Below, piece after piece: positions 17,947 to 26,667 of a stretch of 64,000 nt of DNA. The DNA is taken from positions 248,001-312,000 of the forward strand of contig NZ_UNRC01000003.1 in the NCBI RefSeq assembly GCF_900537065.1, read 5' to 3'. Each line of letters starts with the position of its first letter. The first letter of the stretch is position 1. The notes below the pieces were generated by a model. The model did not search any database. It was given only the letters and a program-made list of their open reading frames with translations, and was not told where the DNA came from. Position numbers and translations under genes: made by a program. This DNA comes from Sphingorhabdus sp. Alg239-R122 (GTDB taxonomy: Bacteria > Pseudomonadota > Alphaproteobacteria > Sphingomonadales > Sphingomonadaceae).

Positions 17947-19056
17947 TCAGGACAGCATCCCTAGCACCAACAGGATCAGAGCGAACAGCACCAGCGCGAT
18001 CACGATAGAGGCGAGCAGGAAGATCAGACGGATCAATGCGCCTATACGCGTGAGTGCGTAGGCATGGCGCAACTGCCGGTAAAGGTGGAATAACGCGTAC
18101 CCCAGTGCGAGCGGGATGATCAGGCCAGTTTCGACACCAAGGCCACCGAGCAAGACCACGGCGATAAACACCAGCGACATGAAGGCGAGTGAATAGGTGG
18201 TGAAAACCGCATGATCATAGAAACGGTGGCCGCGCACGCCGATCGTGACAAGCCAGACAAAGGGTATCGAAAGTGGTATCAACAGCCACGCGAATTTATA
18301 GCCGTTGGATTTGAGTTTATAGAGGATAAGGTCCGGGTTTGTCTGAGTTTTCTTGACAAATTTATTTACCGTATCATCTAGCGCAGTCCAACCGGAATCG
18401 AGTCCGTTGCCAGTGCTGATCTTGAGCCCGTCCGCATCAATTTTTGATTCAGAGCCGGCATATTTGGGTTTGCCAGTGCGGACATAGGAAATGCCGTTGC
18501 TTTCGGTTTTCCAGTCGTCAATCTGCTCTTCCAATATCTCCCGCTCTTTGGCTGACAGTTCGCCCGATGCCTCCAGCCTGTCTATACCCTCCGCAATCTG
18601 CTGATCCAGCTTTTCGGCGGTTTTGGTTATTTCTTCGCTGTTCATATAATCTTCAATGCTGTCGCCGCTGCCAGGCATGAAAGAAAAGATCGCGAACATC
18701 ATGAATATGGCAAAAAGGAAAAGCGACATGGGGGATATAAACCGGGCGCGTTCGCCATGGATATAACGCCGCGTCAGCTCTCCTGGTTTCCATGCGAGCA
18801 TGGGCATGGTGCGCCAGAACTTGCCTTCAAAATGCAGCACACCGTGCAATATGTCATGCCAGAAGGCACCAATTGAACGATGGATATGCGCGGACTGTCC
18901 GCAGCTCCCGCAATAATTGCCGCTGCGGATTTCCCCGCAATTGAGGCAGGCAGCGCTATCATGGCCTGATGCCTTTTCACCGGCCTTGTCCTCGACCGCG
19001 CGGGCGACAAGTGCCCCTTCGGCCATCGTGCCTATTGCATCAATTTCATCGCCCAT
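17947..19056 (-). CDS. DUF3667 zinc-ribbon membrane protein
   Basis: Membrane protein of 369 residues. A cytoplasmic N-terminus holds a four-Cys zinc ribbon (CLNCGEIRSGNYCGSCGQ, about residues 36-53), followed by the conserved HGVLHFEGKFWRTMPMLAWKPGELTRRY region that defines DUF3667. One membrane helix follows the RFISPMSLFLF segment, then a charged soluble middle with a Glu/Lys-rich helix, and about four helices in the C-terminal 130 residues. The start at 19056 is supported by a GGGAG site about 9 bases upstream. Function unknown; convergent with the thioesterase. Confidence 0.85.
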   Translation of the reverse strand: MGDEIDAIGTMAEGALVARAVEDKAGEKASGHDSAACLNCGEIRSGNYCGSCGQSAHIHRSIGAFWHDILHGVLHFEGKFWRTMPMLAWKPGELTRRYIHGERARFISPMSLFLFAIFMMFAIFSFMPGSGDSIEDYMNSEEITKTAEKLDQQIAEGIDRLEASGELSAKEREILEEQIDDWKTESNGISYVRTGKPKYAGSESKIDADGLKISTGNGLDSGWTALDDTVNKFVKKTQTNPDLILYKLKSNGYKFAWLLIPLSIPFVWLVTIGVRGHRFYDHAVFTTYSLAFMSLVFIAVVLLGGLGVETGLIIPLALGYALFHLYRQLRHAYALTRIGALIRLIFLLASIVIALVLFALILLVLGMLS

Positions 19057-19218
19057 GGCAATATTCTCCCGCCCCTGCGCCGTTTTCAGCATAGCAGGCG
19101 AGGGGCAAGTGCCAATGCTAAAATGCATTGACGTTTACGGTATCTTTTTATGTAGCGTTAAACATGCGATGTTATCACATAACATAATAAGGGAGTGATT
19201 TGCGAAGGGAGAAGCATC

Positions 19219-19662
19219 ATGGCGTATAAGACACATTTACAGGCACGGCGAAACCGCTACGCGCAGGCCGCGGCGGCGCACAGGCCGATGAGCGATCTTA
19301 ACATCACGCCGCTGATTGATGTAATGCTGGTGCTGTTGATCATGATGATCATGACGATACCCATTGCGACGCACCAGCTCACCGTCCCCTTGCCGCAAGG
19401 GCCGGCCGGTCCTCCACAAACCGACGAATATGTACTGCGGCTGGATGCACAGGGCAAAGCATATTGGAACGGAGAAAATGTCACCATGACAGAGCTTAAG
19501 CCCAGGCTGGAAGGACTGTCGGCGCATGACAGCTCGTTGCTGAAATTCCAGTCCGATCCGCGCACGCGCTATGATGTATTTGTACAGCATATGAAGCTGG
19601 TCGAAGATTCGGGCGTCGAAAAGGTGGCTTTTGCCGGGCTCGGCAGGCCGACTGGTTGGTAA
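19219..19662 (+). CDS. exbD: ExbD/TolR family biopolymer transport protein
   Basis: Protein of 147 residues: short cytoplasmic N-terminus, one membrane helix (DLNITPLIDVMLVLLIMMIM, with the conserved Asp of the proton channel) and a periplasmic domain. ExbD works with ExbB and TonB to energise outer-membrane receptors. Here it is an orphan: no exbB, tonB or tolQ gene flanks it, although a TonB-dependent B12 receptor lies at 26668. The ATG at 19219 has an AAGGGAGAAG ribosome site; the upstream in-frame start lacks one. Confidence 0.88.
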   Translation: MAYKTHLQARRNRYAQAAAAHRPMSDLNITPLIDVMLVLLIMMIMTIPIATHQLTVPLPQGPAGPPQTDEYVLRLDAQGKAYWNGENVTMTELKPRLEGLSAHDSSLLKFQSDPRTRYDVFVQHMKLVEDSGVEKVAFAGLGRPTGW

Positions 19663-19730
19663 CTGGCCTTGATGCCGTGCTCAGCCGGGCGCTATTTAGC
19701 CGATTGCATCGTACATGCTTTTGCCGCTAA

Positions 19731-21071
19731 ATGCCGGTTATGGCTGATTTTGACCCCCATTCATTCCGCGATGCTCTGGGCCAGTTTGCAACTGGTGTGA
19801 CGATTGTTACGGCACGCGCCGCCGATGGACATCCGGTAGGCGTAACCGCGAACAGTTTCAATTCGGTGTCGATGGACCCGCCACTCGTGCTCTGGTCACT
19901 GGCGCGGTCTTCACGGTCGATGAAAGTGTTCGAACAGGCGGAGAGCTTTGCCGTACACATTCTGGCGAGTGACCAGGATGCGCTGTCCAATCGGTTCGCC
20001 TCGCGCGATATCGACAAATTCGCGGGGATTGAACATGGCGAGGAAGGCGCGCCATTGCTGGAAGATTGCACCGCGCGATTCCTGTGCCGCACCCGCAATC
20101 AATATGATGGCGGTGACCATGTGATTTTCGTGGGTGAAGTGATTGATTACGACCATGCCGATAAGCCGCCATTGCTGTTCCATGGCGGTGATTATGCCGA
20201 CAAGAAAAAGCGTCCACCACTGGCTGAAAATTCAGGAACAACACAAATTGAACCTGCAGGTGATGCTGTTCGTGACGATACACCCGTACTGTTTGAGGTG
20301 GATGGCAAGGTTGCCACTATTACGCTTAACCGGCCTGGCAGCCGCAATGCGCTGGCCGATGATGTTATCGCATCTCTGGTGGAGGGCTTGGAACGTGCGG
20401 AGGCGGATCCTGACATTAGCTGCGTGATATTGACGGGCAGGGGGACCAGTTTCTGTAGCGGGGGCAATATCAAGGATATCCGTGCCATGACGGCAGAGCA
20501 GGATATGAGTCCGCTGGAAATCGAACAATGGTACCGCGAGGGTATACAGCGAATTCCGCTTGCCATGGATGCCATGTCCGTTCCCATAATCGCTGCGGTA
20601 AATGGCCATGCTATTGGCGCAGGCTGCGACCTGGCATGTATGTGTGATATCCGGATTTGCGATGAAAATGCCATATTCGCAGAAAGTTTTCTGCGTGTCG
20701 GCATCATTCCGGGGGACGGCGGAGCATGGCTGTTGCCACGCATTGTCGGAATGGCGCGTGCCAGCCAGATGTTATTCACGGGTGAATTTGTAAAATCGGA
20801 CCGTGCAGTCGAATATGGCCTGGTGTCGGAAATTGTTGCAAATGGGCAACTATTGGCCCGTGCGAATCAAATCGCCGAATCGGTTGCCGGGTTTCCGCCA
20901 CAGGCGATTCGCAAATCGAAGCGCTTGCTGAAAGATGCGCGTGATATGACGCTGAAAGAGAATCTGGACCAGGCAGCAATGTTGCAGGGTGTGCTCCAGC
21001 AAATGGACGATCATCGCGAGGCGATTGCCGCCATTTTGGAAAAACGCGATCCCGATTTTACAGGACGATAA
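19731..21071 (+). CDS. flavin reductase domain fused to crotonase domain
   Basis: Single frame of 446 residues joining two enzyme modules. Residues ~4-160 are a flavin-reductase-like FMN-binding domain (FATGVTIVTA, GVTANSFNSVSMDPP). A ~20-residue linker rich in small and polar residues follows. Residues ~185-440 are an enoyl-CoA hydratase/isomerase domain (ITLNRPGSRNAL; oxyanion-hole segments GRGTSFCSGGNIKD and VNGHAIGAGC). The positions of the two usual hydratase glutamates hold Asp (GAGCDLACMCD) and, by my alignment, Phe (FAESFLRVGIIPGDGG), so this is probably not a standard hydratase. No SD is evident; ATG 19740 is an alternative start. Fusion of these two families is unusual. Confidence 0.85.
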   Translation: MPVMADFDPHSFRDALGQFATGVTIVTARAADGHPVGVTANSFNSVSMDPPLVLWSLARSSRSMKVFEQAESFAVHILASDQDALSNRFASRDIDKFAGIEHGEEGAPLLEDCTARFLCRTRNQYDGGDHVIFVGEVIDYDHADKPPLLFHGGDYADKKKRPPLAENSGTTQIEPAGDAVRDDTPVLFEVDGKVATITLNRPGSRNALADDVIASLVEGLERAEADPDISCVILTGRGTSFCSGGNIKDIRAMTAEQDMSPLEIEQWYREGIQRIPLAMDAMSVPIIAAVNGHAIGAGCDLACMCDIRICDENAIFAESFLRVGIIPGDGGAWLLPRIVGMARASQMLFTGEFVKSDRAVEYGLVSEIVANGQLLARANQIAESVAGFPPQAIRKSKRLLKDARDMTLKENLDQAAMLQGVLQQMDDHREAIAAILEKRDPDFTGR

Positions 21072-21121
21072 ATATTTAAAATAAATGGTTAATATAAAGT
21101 TAATGTAAAATATACCGACAT

Positions 21122-21148
21122 AAAAAAAGCCCCGGAAAATCCGGAGCT
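21122..21148 (-). terminator. rho-independent terminator of the 22-codon gene
   Basis: Read on the minus strand: agctccgg, loop atttt, ccggggct, then six further T. This is a canonical intrinsic terminator, and the only gene it can serve is the short one at 21190-21258. Confidence 0.8.
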
Positions 21149-21189
21149 CTTCTCATTAAGCCATATGGCAAAATTCATTAAGGACTGGG

Positions 21190-21258
21190 TTATTTCCACC
21201 CGCTTCCGAGAAGCCATTCCCAGAAACCGCGGCCCTGTTGTTGTGTACGCTTTTTCAT
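21190..21258 (-). CDS. 22-residue Trp-rich peptide gene
   Basis: Very short open frame beginning MKKRTQQQ and ending FWEWLLGSGWK: a basic N-terminus, then an aromatic/hydrophobic stretch with three Trp, net positive. Support: a strong ribosome site AAGGAGG 4 bases before the ATG; a sigma-70-like promoter at 21306-21334; a hairpin between promoter and ribosome site; and a rho-independent terminator 42 bases after the stop. The whole unit is only about 175 nt and could also be a small RNA with a coding part. No family is recognised. It could be a membrane-active peptide, a signalling peptide or a leader peptide, but no structural gene follows. Not expressed with either neighbour. Confidence 0.65.
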   Translation of the reverse strand: MKKRTQQQGRGFWEWLLGSGWK

Positions 21259-21275
21259 AAAGCCTCCTTATTATC

Positions 21276-21295
21276 ATGCGCTTTTTGACGCGCAT
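21276..21295 (-). promoter_or_regulatory. 5'-leader hairpin in front of the 22-codon gene
   Basis: Inverted repeat atgcgc / gcgcat with an 8-base loop, 6 bases upstream of the AAGGAGG ribosome site. Just outside it, cctcct (minus strand, 21303-21298) is complementary to the ribosome site, so a longer structure could mask translation if transcription begins far enough upstream. Confidence 0.5.
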
Positions 21296-21305
21296 TTAGG
21301 AGGGT

Positions 21306-21334
21306 ATACTACATTTTACATTTATGGTTAGCAA
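21306..21334 (-). promoter_or_regulatory. promoter of the 22-codon gene
   Basis: Minus strand TTGCTA (21334-21329) and TAGTAT (21311-21306) separated by exactly 17 bases in an AT-rich stretch. The start of transcription would fall around 21299-21297. Confidence 0.55.
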
Positions 21335-21446
21335 GTCGTTAACCTTTTCAGTTAAATCCACATTAACCATTTTCTGACGCGTACTTTGGGATAGGAGCGT
21401 CCTCAATAGAGCAAGATTTCGGGATTAAACGCGAAGGGGACGCATG

Positions 21447-23804
21447 TTATGCGGCGTTGCGTTTCTTATAGTTGGCGAGAAAATCACGCAGCGCGTCCAG
21501 CTGCATAGGGCGTCCGATCAGATAGCCTTGCGCGATGTCACAGCCCATTTCGGTAAGCTGCTGCAGAGTCTGCGTGTCCTCAACACCTTCAGCCACGACT
21601 TTCTGGCCAAGCGAGTGGGCAAGCTCGATTGTCGAATTGACCATGATGCGGTCACTACTGCTCTGTGCGAGCATCTGCACAAAACTGCGATCAATCTTGA
21701 CCTCGCTGGCAGGACATTTTCTGAGATAGTCAAGCGTGGAAAAGCCGGTGCCATAATCATCGATAGAAATTGCCACACCTAGTGCCTTGATGTCATGCAG
21801 TTGCTTGAGCGCTGTTTCTGAACTGGACATAGCCGCGGTTTCAGTGACTTCCAGGATAAGCTGGCTTTTATCCACTTCACGGCCAACAAAGGCGCGGCCT
21901 ATCATTTTTGCGAGGCCTTGCTGATCTAGCAGGCGCGGTGACAGGTTGACCGCAATTTTGATGTCCAATCCCAATGCTGAGAACTGTTCGGCAGTATCGA
22001 GCGCCTTGCCGAGGACGAATTCGGTCAGGCGGCCAATACGGTTATGCTTTTCGGCGGCCAGCACAAAATCTTCCGGGCTGATATCGCCATGTTCAGGATG
22101 GGTCCAGCGCACCAATGCTTCCGCGCCGCAAATGCGCTGATTACGAATATCCAGCTTGGGCTGAAAAGCGACCCACAGCTGTCCGTTTTCAATCGCATCA
22201 TCCAGTTCGCCCAGCATGGAAAGTTTCCATGCTGTTGCCTGCTGGTCGGAGGGATCATAAAATTTCCACTGTTCGCTACTCTCATGTGCGCCCTGGGCCG
22301 CAAGCAAAGCGCTTGAGATTCGGCTCGAAAGCGAGCGTTCGGTATCGACATCTATGCCAAAACAGATATCAAGGTCATATTTACGTTCCTGCACTGGCAC
22401 AGGGTTACGGAAAATCGCCTGCAGGGCCGATAGCTGGTCGGTCAGGTCGTCTTTCTGTGCCGCTGGCAGGCTCCAGAAGAAAATACCTTCGTCGCCCTGG
22501 TAAAGGGTTTCACCGCTGGTCCCGAAAGACAGGCGACTGGCAATCTGTTTTACGAAGTCCTTTTCCGAATTGGCGGGCAGGGCGGTGGCCACCTCAACGA
22601 AATTCTGGATACGTGCCGCGACCAGAAGATATTCGTCTGGCAGGCTGGATTCGCGCAATGCGTTTAAATTGGGCAGACCGGATAATTCATTGCGCGTGCC
22701 GCGCAGTTTGTATGATTGGCTATAGCGTTGGTACAGACCCGCTATCATTGCCAACCCAAAGAATGTCAGTGCGGGCATTATCTGCAGAAAGATATTCAGC
22801 GCTTCCAGAAAAATCGGACCTGTAAGAATAACGGCCAGTCCCGTCACCTTAGCTGTACGGCGTACTACGGTGCGTGTTGTTTTTTGGATGCCAATAACCA
22901 GCAATGCTATGGCTAAGAGAGGCGCCACCCAACCCATATTATATGGCTGCCCGTGCAATAAAGTTTCCGCACCAAGTGCAGATATAAATACACCCGAGCT
23001 GGGGCCGCTACCAATGATCCAGTATTTCTGTTCCTGCTCCACACCGTTGGTACCGATGATAATATCTTTGCCGCGAACTTTATTCACGTCACCAGTGCCT
23101 GCTATGACATCTGATGCACTTACATAGGGCAGAGTGTACGTGCTTACGGAATAATCCACCGGGAAAGTACTGCCAACATCACCTGTAACACCGGATATTT
23201 TGGAAGCGATAGACTGAACAGGTATGTCAGATACCAACACGCCGTAAGGCATATCGCGTATGCTATTATAACCGGTAATGGGTGAGTTCGTGTTTATCAG
23301 ACCGGCGTGCTGGCTGAACTCGGGTGGGGGAAGTATATCGTCCCGCTGGCCTGTAACCGGATCAATTTCAAAGCGTCCATTCAGGAAGACCTTTGCCTTA
23401 CTTGATGCAAGAGCTTTCACGAAAGCTTCATTTTCACTATCAGATCTATCTGCCTGTGTTGGGAATTCAAAGAATATCCGTTTTGCGCCTGCTTCATCAA
23501 GGCTGCTTACCAAGGTTGCGAGTTGTCCGTTGGACCAAGGCCAGTCACCAATTCCCTCGACCGCCAATGTATCTATGCCGACCACGACAACTTCACCGCT
23601 TGCATCATGGCTGCGTGCCTTGTTGCGGGCCGCTTGAAAACTGTCTTCCAGCGGAGCACCAAAGTCACTGACGCCTATCAAAACGGCAGTGAGCAGACCC
23701 CAGACCATGACATTGCGGCTTTTTTGCAGGATAGTTCGCAGCATCCGCCGGAAGCGGAATATATGATGCCGGACAGTCACCATGTTACGCGCCTTCCCTG
23801 CCAT
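21447..23804 (-). CDS. CHASE2-GGDEF-EAL c-di-GMP phosphodiesterase
   Basis: Membrane sensor enzyme of 785 residues predicted to hydrolyse cyclic di-GMP. Order: N-terminal membrane helix (~34-52), periplasmic CHASE2 domain (~55-270), about three membrane helices (~285-350), a degenerate GGDEF domain (~370-510, with QGDEG instead of GGDEF), and an EAL domain (~530-780). All EAL active-site elements are visible: EALVRW, the Asn of NLSPR, EVTE, DDYGTG, KIDRSF and AEGVED. The GGDEF part is therefore regulatory at most. Signal sensed by CHASE2 unknown. Monocistronic. ATG 23783 is an alternative start. Confidence 0.92.
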   Translation of the reverse strand: MAGKARNMVTVRHHIFRFRRMLRTILQKSRNVMVWGLLTAVLIGVSDFGAPLEDSFQAARNKARSHDASGEVVVVGIDTLAVEGIGDWPWSNGQLATLVSSLDEAGAKRIFFEFPTQADRSDSENEAFVKALASSKAKVFLNGRFEIDPVTGQRDDILPPPEFSQHAGLINTNSPITGYNSIRDMPYGVLVSDIPVQSIASKISGVTGDVGSTFPVDYSVSTYTLPYVSASDVIAGTGDVNKVRGKDIIIGTNGVEQEQKYWIIGSGPSSGVFISALGAETLLHGQPYNMGWVAPLLAIALLVIGIQKTTRTVVRRTAKVTGLAVILTGPIFLEALNIFLQIMPALTFFGLAMIAGLYQRYSQSYKLRGTRNELSGLPNLNALRESSLPDEYLLVAARIQNFVEVATALPANSEKDFVKQIASRLSFGTSGETLYQGDEGIFFWSLPAAQKDDLTDQLSALQAIFRNPVPVQERKYDLDICFGIDVDTERSLSSRISSALLAAQGAHESSEQWKFYDPSDQQATAWKLSMLGELDDAIENGQLWVAFQPKLDIRNQRICGAEALVRWTHPEHGDISPEDFVLAAEKHNRIGRLTEFVLGKALDTAEQFSALGLDIKIAVNLSPRLLDQQGLAKMIGRAFVGREVDKSQLILEVTETAAMSSSETALKQLHDIKALGVAISIDDYGTGFSTLDYLRKCPASEVKIDRSFVQMLAQSSSDRIMVNSTIELAHSLGQKVVAEGVEDTQTLQQLTEMGCDIAQGYLIGRPMQLDALRDFLANYKKRNAA

Positions 23805-24159
23805 GATGCACTATCACACACAATGCAAATGCATGACGCAGATGCACCGGTACGCGTGTTCATGGACACATTGGGGTCATTCCCGACAAAAGAATGCGAA
23901 ATGACGATTGGACGGCTCCTTTTATTGTCGACAGTGCATATTTGCACAAATCTGTAAGTTTAAGGTTAACGGCCAGGTAATAATTTCATTGCGTGTATCT
24001 ATTGGTAAATTTTCCTTTAACGACAATATTTTGTAACACAGGCAACCTATTCAAAACTACTCTGAAGCGCCGGAAAATCCTCTCTTTCGGCGCAAAAATT
24101 AACATTTTGTCATGCCAGGGCGTGTCTTTGTATCTTAGACAAAAGTGACGCTCTCGCTG
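23805..24159. other. intergenic region, no gene recognised
   Basis: AT-rich 355 bases between the divergent-looking 5' region of the EAL gene and the 3' end of a small gene. It must hold the EAL promoter. An imperfect stem (gcgccg at 24067, cggcgc at 24088) is followed by AAAAA. No convincing short gene with a ribosome site was seen. Confidence 0.5.
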
Positions 24160-24489
24160 TTATTCCGCTATGCGGCCCGGTGGTTTACGGTGACGCATCC
24201 TCTGGATCAGTCGGCGGTCCAGAATACTGCATATCTGCATCCATTCTTGCGCCTTTTGATGTGTGCCGGACTGCCTCTCACTTTCAGCCATATGGTATGC
24301 ATGTTCAGCTGCGTTCAGGCCATGGTTGGCGAGCAGGCGCAGCGCGGACTGGACATAATGGCTGCGCAGCGCATCCGCAGCTGTTTCAAAACGGGCATTG
24401 TCGTTTGCGGCACGACCATGGGCTGAATCATATCCCGAAATAAGTGGCAGTTTGGCAGATCGGGTATGCGATAAAGAAAATGGGTGCAT
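24160..24489 (-). CDS. hypothetical protein (109 aa)
   Basis: Probable gene for a soluble, mostly helical protein of 109 residues, not recognised. Residues ~30-95 look like two or three amphipathic helices (ADALRSHYVQSALRLLANHG, LDRRLIQRMRHRK). No signal or membrane segment. The start is supported by AAGGG 8 bases upstream of the ATG. Sits between the MATE gene and the EAL gene, all on the minus strand with gaps over 160 bases, so probably transcribed alone. Confidence 0.55.
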   Translation of the reverse strand: MHPFSLSHTRSAKLPLISGYDSAHGRAANDNARFETAADALRSHYVQSALRLLANHGLNAAEHAYHMAESERQSGTHQKAQEWMQICSILDRRLIQRMRHRKPPGRIAE

Positions 24490-24654
24490 GGTATAAGCCC
24501 TTGTAATGCAAAAAGTGTAATGCAGAAGACAGCATCGCGATGGGAGTAACGGGATGCGCTACTGTTACCGCCCACGGGCTAATATTGAATTGGGAGTATT
24601 GGTTAAAATCTTCCCGGCATATTTAACCATGCATGTGAACAAAAGGAGATATGT

Positions 24655-26037
24655 TCAGGCCTTAGCGGTCTGCGCAGCATGCTGACGGGTGACGAGCTGC
24701 AACGCCATCCAATAGGCAAGCAGGCCGAATAACACGCCGCCAATGGCGGGCCCGACGAGGACGCCTTCTGCGCCATAATAATGACTGCCGGCCCAGGCAA
24801 AGGGCAGCACACCAATAGTATTGCGGCCCCAGTTCAGCCATGTCGCCCAACGCGGGCGGTCCAGGTTATTGAATGTCGCATTGGCAATATAGAGTATGCC
24901 GTTGAACAGGAAGAGCGGGGTAACGACCAACCCAAACAGGGCGACCAGGTCCTGCCCCTGTTCGCTCAGGTTGAACTGCGCCGCTATCGGGCGGGCGAAC
25001 AGGTAAAGCAATGGCCAGATGATGAGCAGGTAACCAGCGGCAAACAGCACGGCATTGTTGATAGCTGTACGCGCCCGGTCGAGCCGCATTGCGCCGAAAT
25101 TCTGCCCGACAATCGGTCCGATCGCACCGGAGAGGGAGAAGAACAGGCCAAAAGCCACCGGAATAATCCGCCCGATCAGCGCATAGGCCGCCACGATCGC
25201 GGCGCCATATTCGGCAATGAAGCGGAACGATATTGCACCGCCCACAGGGGTGGCGAGGTTGGTCAGCACCGCCGGGATCATAATGTCCCATATGGCAGGC
25301 AGGTTGGCCTGGAACTCTTCCTTACGGAAAGGCGCAAATCCGCCATATATGCGCAGCACCGGCCAAAGGCCAAACGCGGCCATGGCAAAAATGGACAGCA
25401 CGGTGGAATAGGCCGCGCCTGCAAAACCAAGGCCGACACCGAAAATCAGAATCGGATCGAAGATACCATTGGTAAACGCCATAGCAAGTGTGGTGTTCAT
25501 CGCCCTTTTTGCATCTCCATGCGCGCGTAAAAAGCCTGAACAGACCATGCCAAGCACCGTTATCGGCGTGAATGGCATTACGATGCGGATATATTGCACA
25601 GCGGCATCCTTTGCCGCGCCGCTTGCGCCAAACAGGTCCATTATCTGCGGCGAAAATACCCAAAATGCGATAGTGACAGGTATGGACAGGCCCACACCCA
25701 GCAGGGCGATATGGGTTAGCAGCGCGCGTGCGGCCTCCGCATCGCCGCTTCCTATCCGCCGTGCGGCAAGTGCACTGATGGCAATCATCAGGCCGATATT
25801 GAGCGCACTGTTGAAAAACAGCAGGGTTGCGGCAAAGCCCATGCCGGCAGTGAGTGCATCATCGCCCAGTTGCGATATGAAATAGAGGTCGGCAAAATCG
25901 ACCAGAAACATTGCGAGCAGGCCGAAGGATGAGGTCAGCGTCATAACCGCGACATGATGCATCAAATTGCCAGTCAGGAAGCGGGCCTGTTTGCTGTTGG
26001 CGGCATTGTCCTCGTCATGGCCGAGCTCACTGTCCAT
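24655..26037 (-). CDS. MATE family efflux transporter
   Basis: Multidrug and toxin extrusion type transporter of 460 residues with twelve predicted membrane helices in two related halves. Halves are visible as FVDFADLYFISQLGDDALTAG-type and IGPIVGQNFGAMRLDRA-type segments; the latter, GQNxGA, is a family hallmark near residue 330. It would export a cationic drug or metabolite driven by Na+ or H+. The ATG at 26037 is chosen; a TTG at 26085 would add 16 polar residues without a ribosome site. Three 16-base tandem repeats lie about 80 bases upstream. Confidence 0.92.
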   Translation of the reverse strand: MDSELGHDEDNAANSKQARFLTGNLMHHVAVMTLTSSFGLLAMFLVDFADLYFISQLGDDALTAGMGFAATLLFFNSALNIGLMIAISALAARRIGSGDAEAARALLTHIALLGVGLSIPVTIAFWVFSPQIMDLFGASGAAKDAAVQYIRIVMPFTPITVLGMVCSGFLRAHGDAKRAMNTTLAMAFTNGIFDPILIFGVGLGFAGAAYSTVLSIFAMAAFGLWPVLRIYGGFAPFRKEEFQANLPAIWDIMIPAVLTNLATPVGGAISFRFIAEYGAAIVAAYALIGRIIPVAFGLFFSLSGAIGPIVGQNFGAMRLDRARTAINNAVLFAAGYLLIIWPLLYLFARPIAAQFNLSEQGQDLVALFGLVVTPLFLFNGILYIANATFNNLDRPRWATWLNWGRNTIGVLPFAWAGSHYYGAEGVLVGPAIGGVLFGLLAYWMALQLVTRQHAAQTAKA

Positions 26038-26118
26038 ACCAGCCTCGCTGGCGCCGGTGGCGCTACCGATCGGCGCATGGGGCAATTCATCGTCGGGGGT
26101 CTGTGTGATGGTAATTTT

Positions 26119-26171
26119 CCGATACTGAGTTTAGCCGATACTGGGTTTAACCGATACTGGGTTTAACCGAT
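26119..26171. repeat. 16-base tandem repeat, 3.3 copies
   Basis: Unit ccgatactgggtttaa at 26135-26150 and 26151-26166, preceded by one copy with two changes (26119-26134) and followed by a partial ccgat. It lies upstream of the MATE gene and could be a cluster of regulator sites or a simple slippage repeat. Confidence 0.75.
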
Positions 26172-26349
26172 TCAGGCACTGGATGAACTTGCCGGTTGCT
26201 ACTGCATCGCGCGCGGTGATGCCAGCTATGTTTAGTTTAGCAGCAATAAGCGTCGTTTAACGACTTCTGGCATTCAATATCCGTTCGTGCATCTGTTCGC
26301 AGGGGCTTGCACAAATGTACATAGGCTTTTAAAGCCCGTTTCACGTTAC

Positions 26350-26530
26350 AGGTCGGGCGGAAACGTCCGTGAATTGGGAATTTGGAACATGGCTGCGTGC
26401 ATTAGGCACACAGCTGCACCAAAGCTGCCCTCGCAACTGTGACCGGCGAGTTTTTGCATATCAAGCCACTGGAGCAATCTGGGAAGGCATGCGGAAATGA
26501 GGACCCGGGAGCCAGGAGACCAGCCCGTAA
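26350..26530 (+). ncRNA. cobalamin (AdoCbl) riboswitch
   Basis: Conserved elements of the cobalamin riboswitch appear in order: ttgggaatttgg near 26375-26386, gctgccctcgcaactgtga at 26424-26442, gccactgg...tgggaaggc around 26465-26488, and the B12 box agccaggagacc at 26510-26521. It controls the B12 uptake operon starting at 26668. The 130 bases between aptamer and btuB can form further hairpins and probably hold the expression platform. Confidence 0.93.
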
Positions 26531-26667
26531 CGGTCGTTTTTCCGCACGGGCGAGGTGTACCGAACGGACGAAGCATGGTTTTGGGTGCGGCAATGGTGCT
26601 GCGTTCTGAAACCAGCCCTTCGCATGACGGCGTTAAGTGAAACGGTCATGGTGAAGGAGAAAAACCC

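Noticed and set aside
21089-21295. 68-codon minus-strand frame overlapping the 22-codon gene
   Set aside because: It has no ribosome site, runs through the terminator hairpin and has no recognisable features; the shorter frame inside it has a strong ribosome site.
22460-22510. Diguanylate cyclase activity of the GGDEF domain
   Set aside because: The signature is QGDEG, so cyclase activity is unlikely; only the EAL half is called catalytic.
24640-24665. Strong ribosome site AAAAGGAG before an ATG on the plus strand
   Set aside because: The frame stops after four codons (Met-Phe-Arg-Pro), too short to call, and it overlaps the MATE gene end.
26283-26298. GTTC-N8-GTTC resembling a LexA box
   Set aside because: The spacer is 8, not 7, and the nearest gene is a B12 receptor behind a riboswitch.
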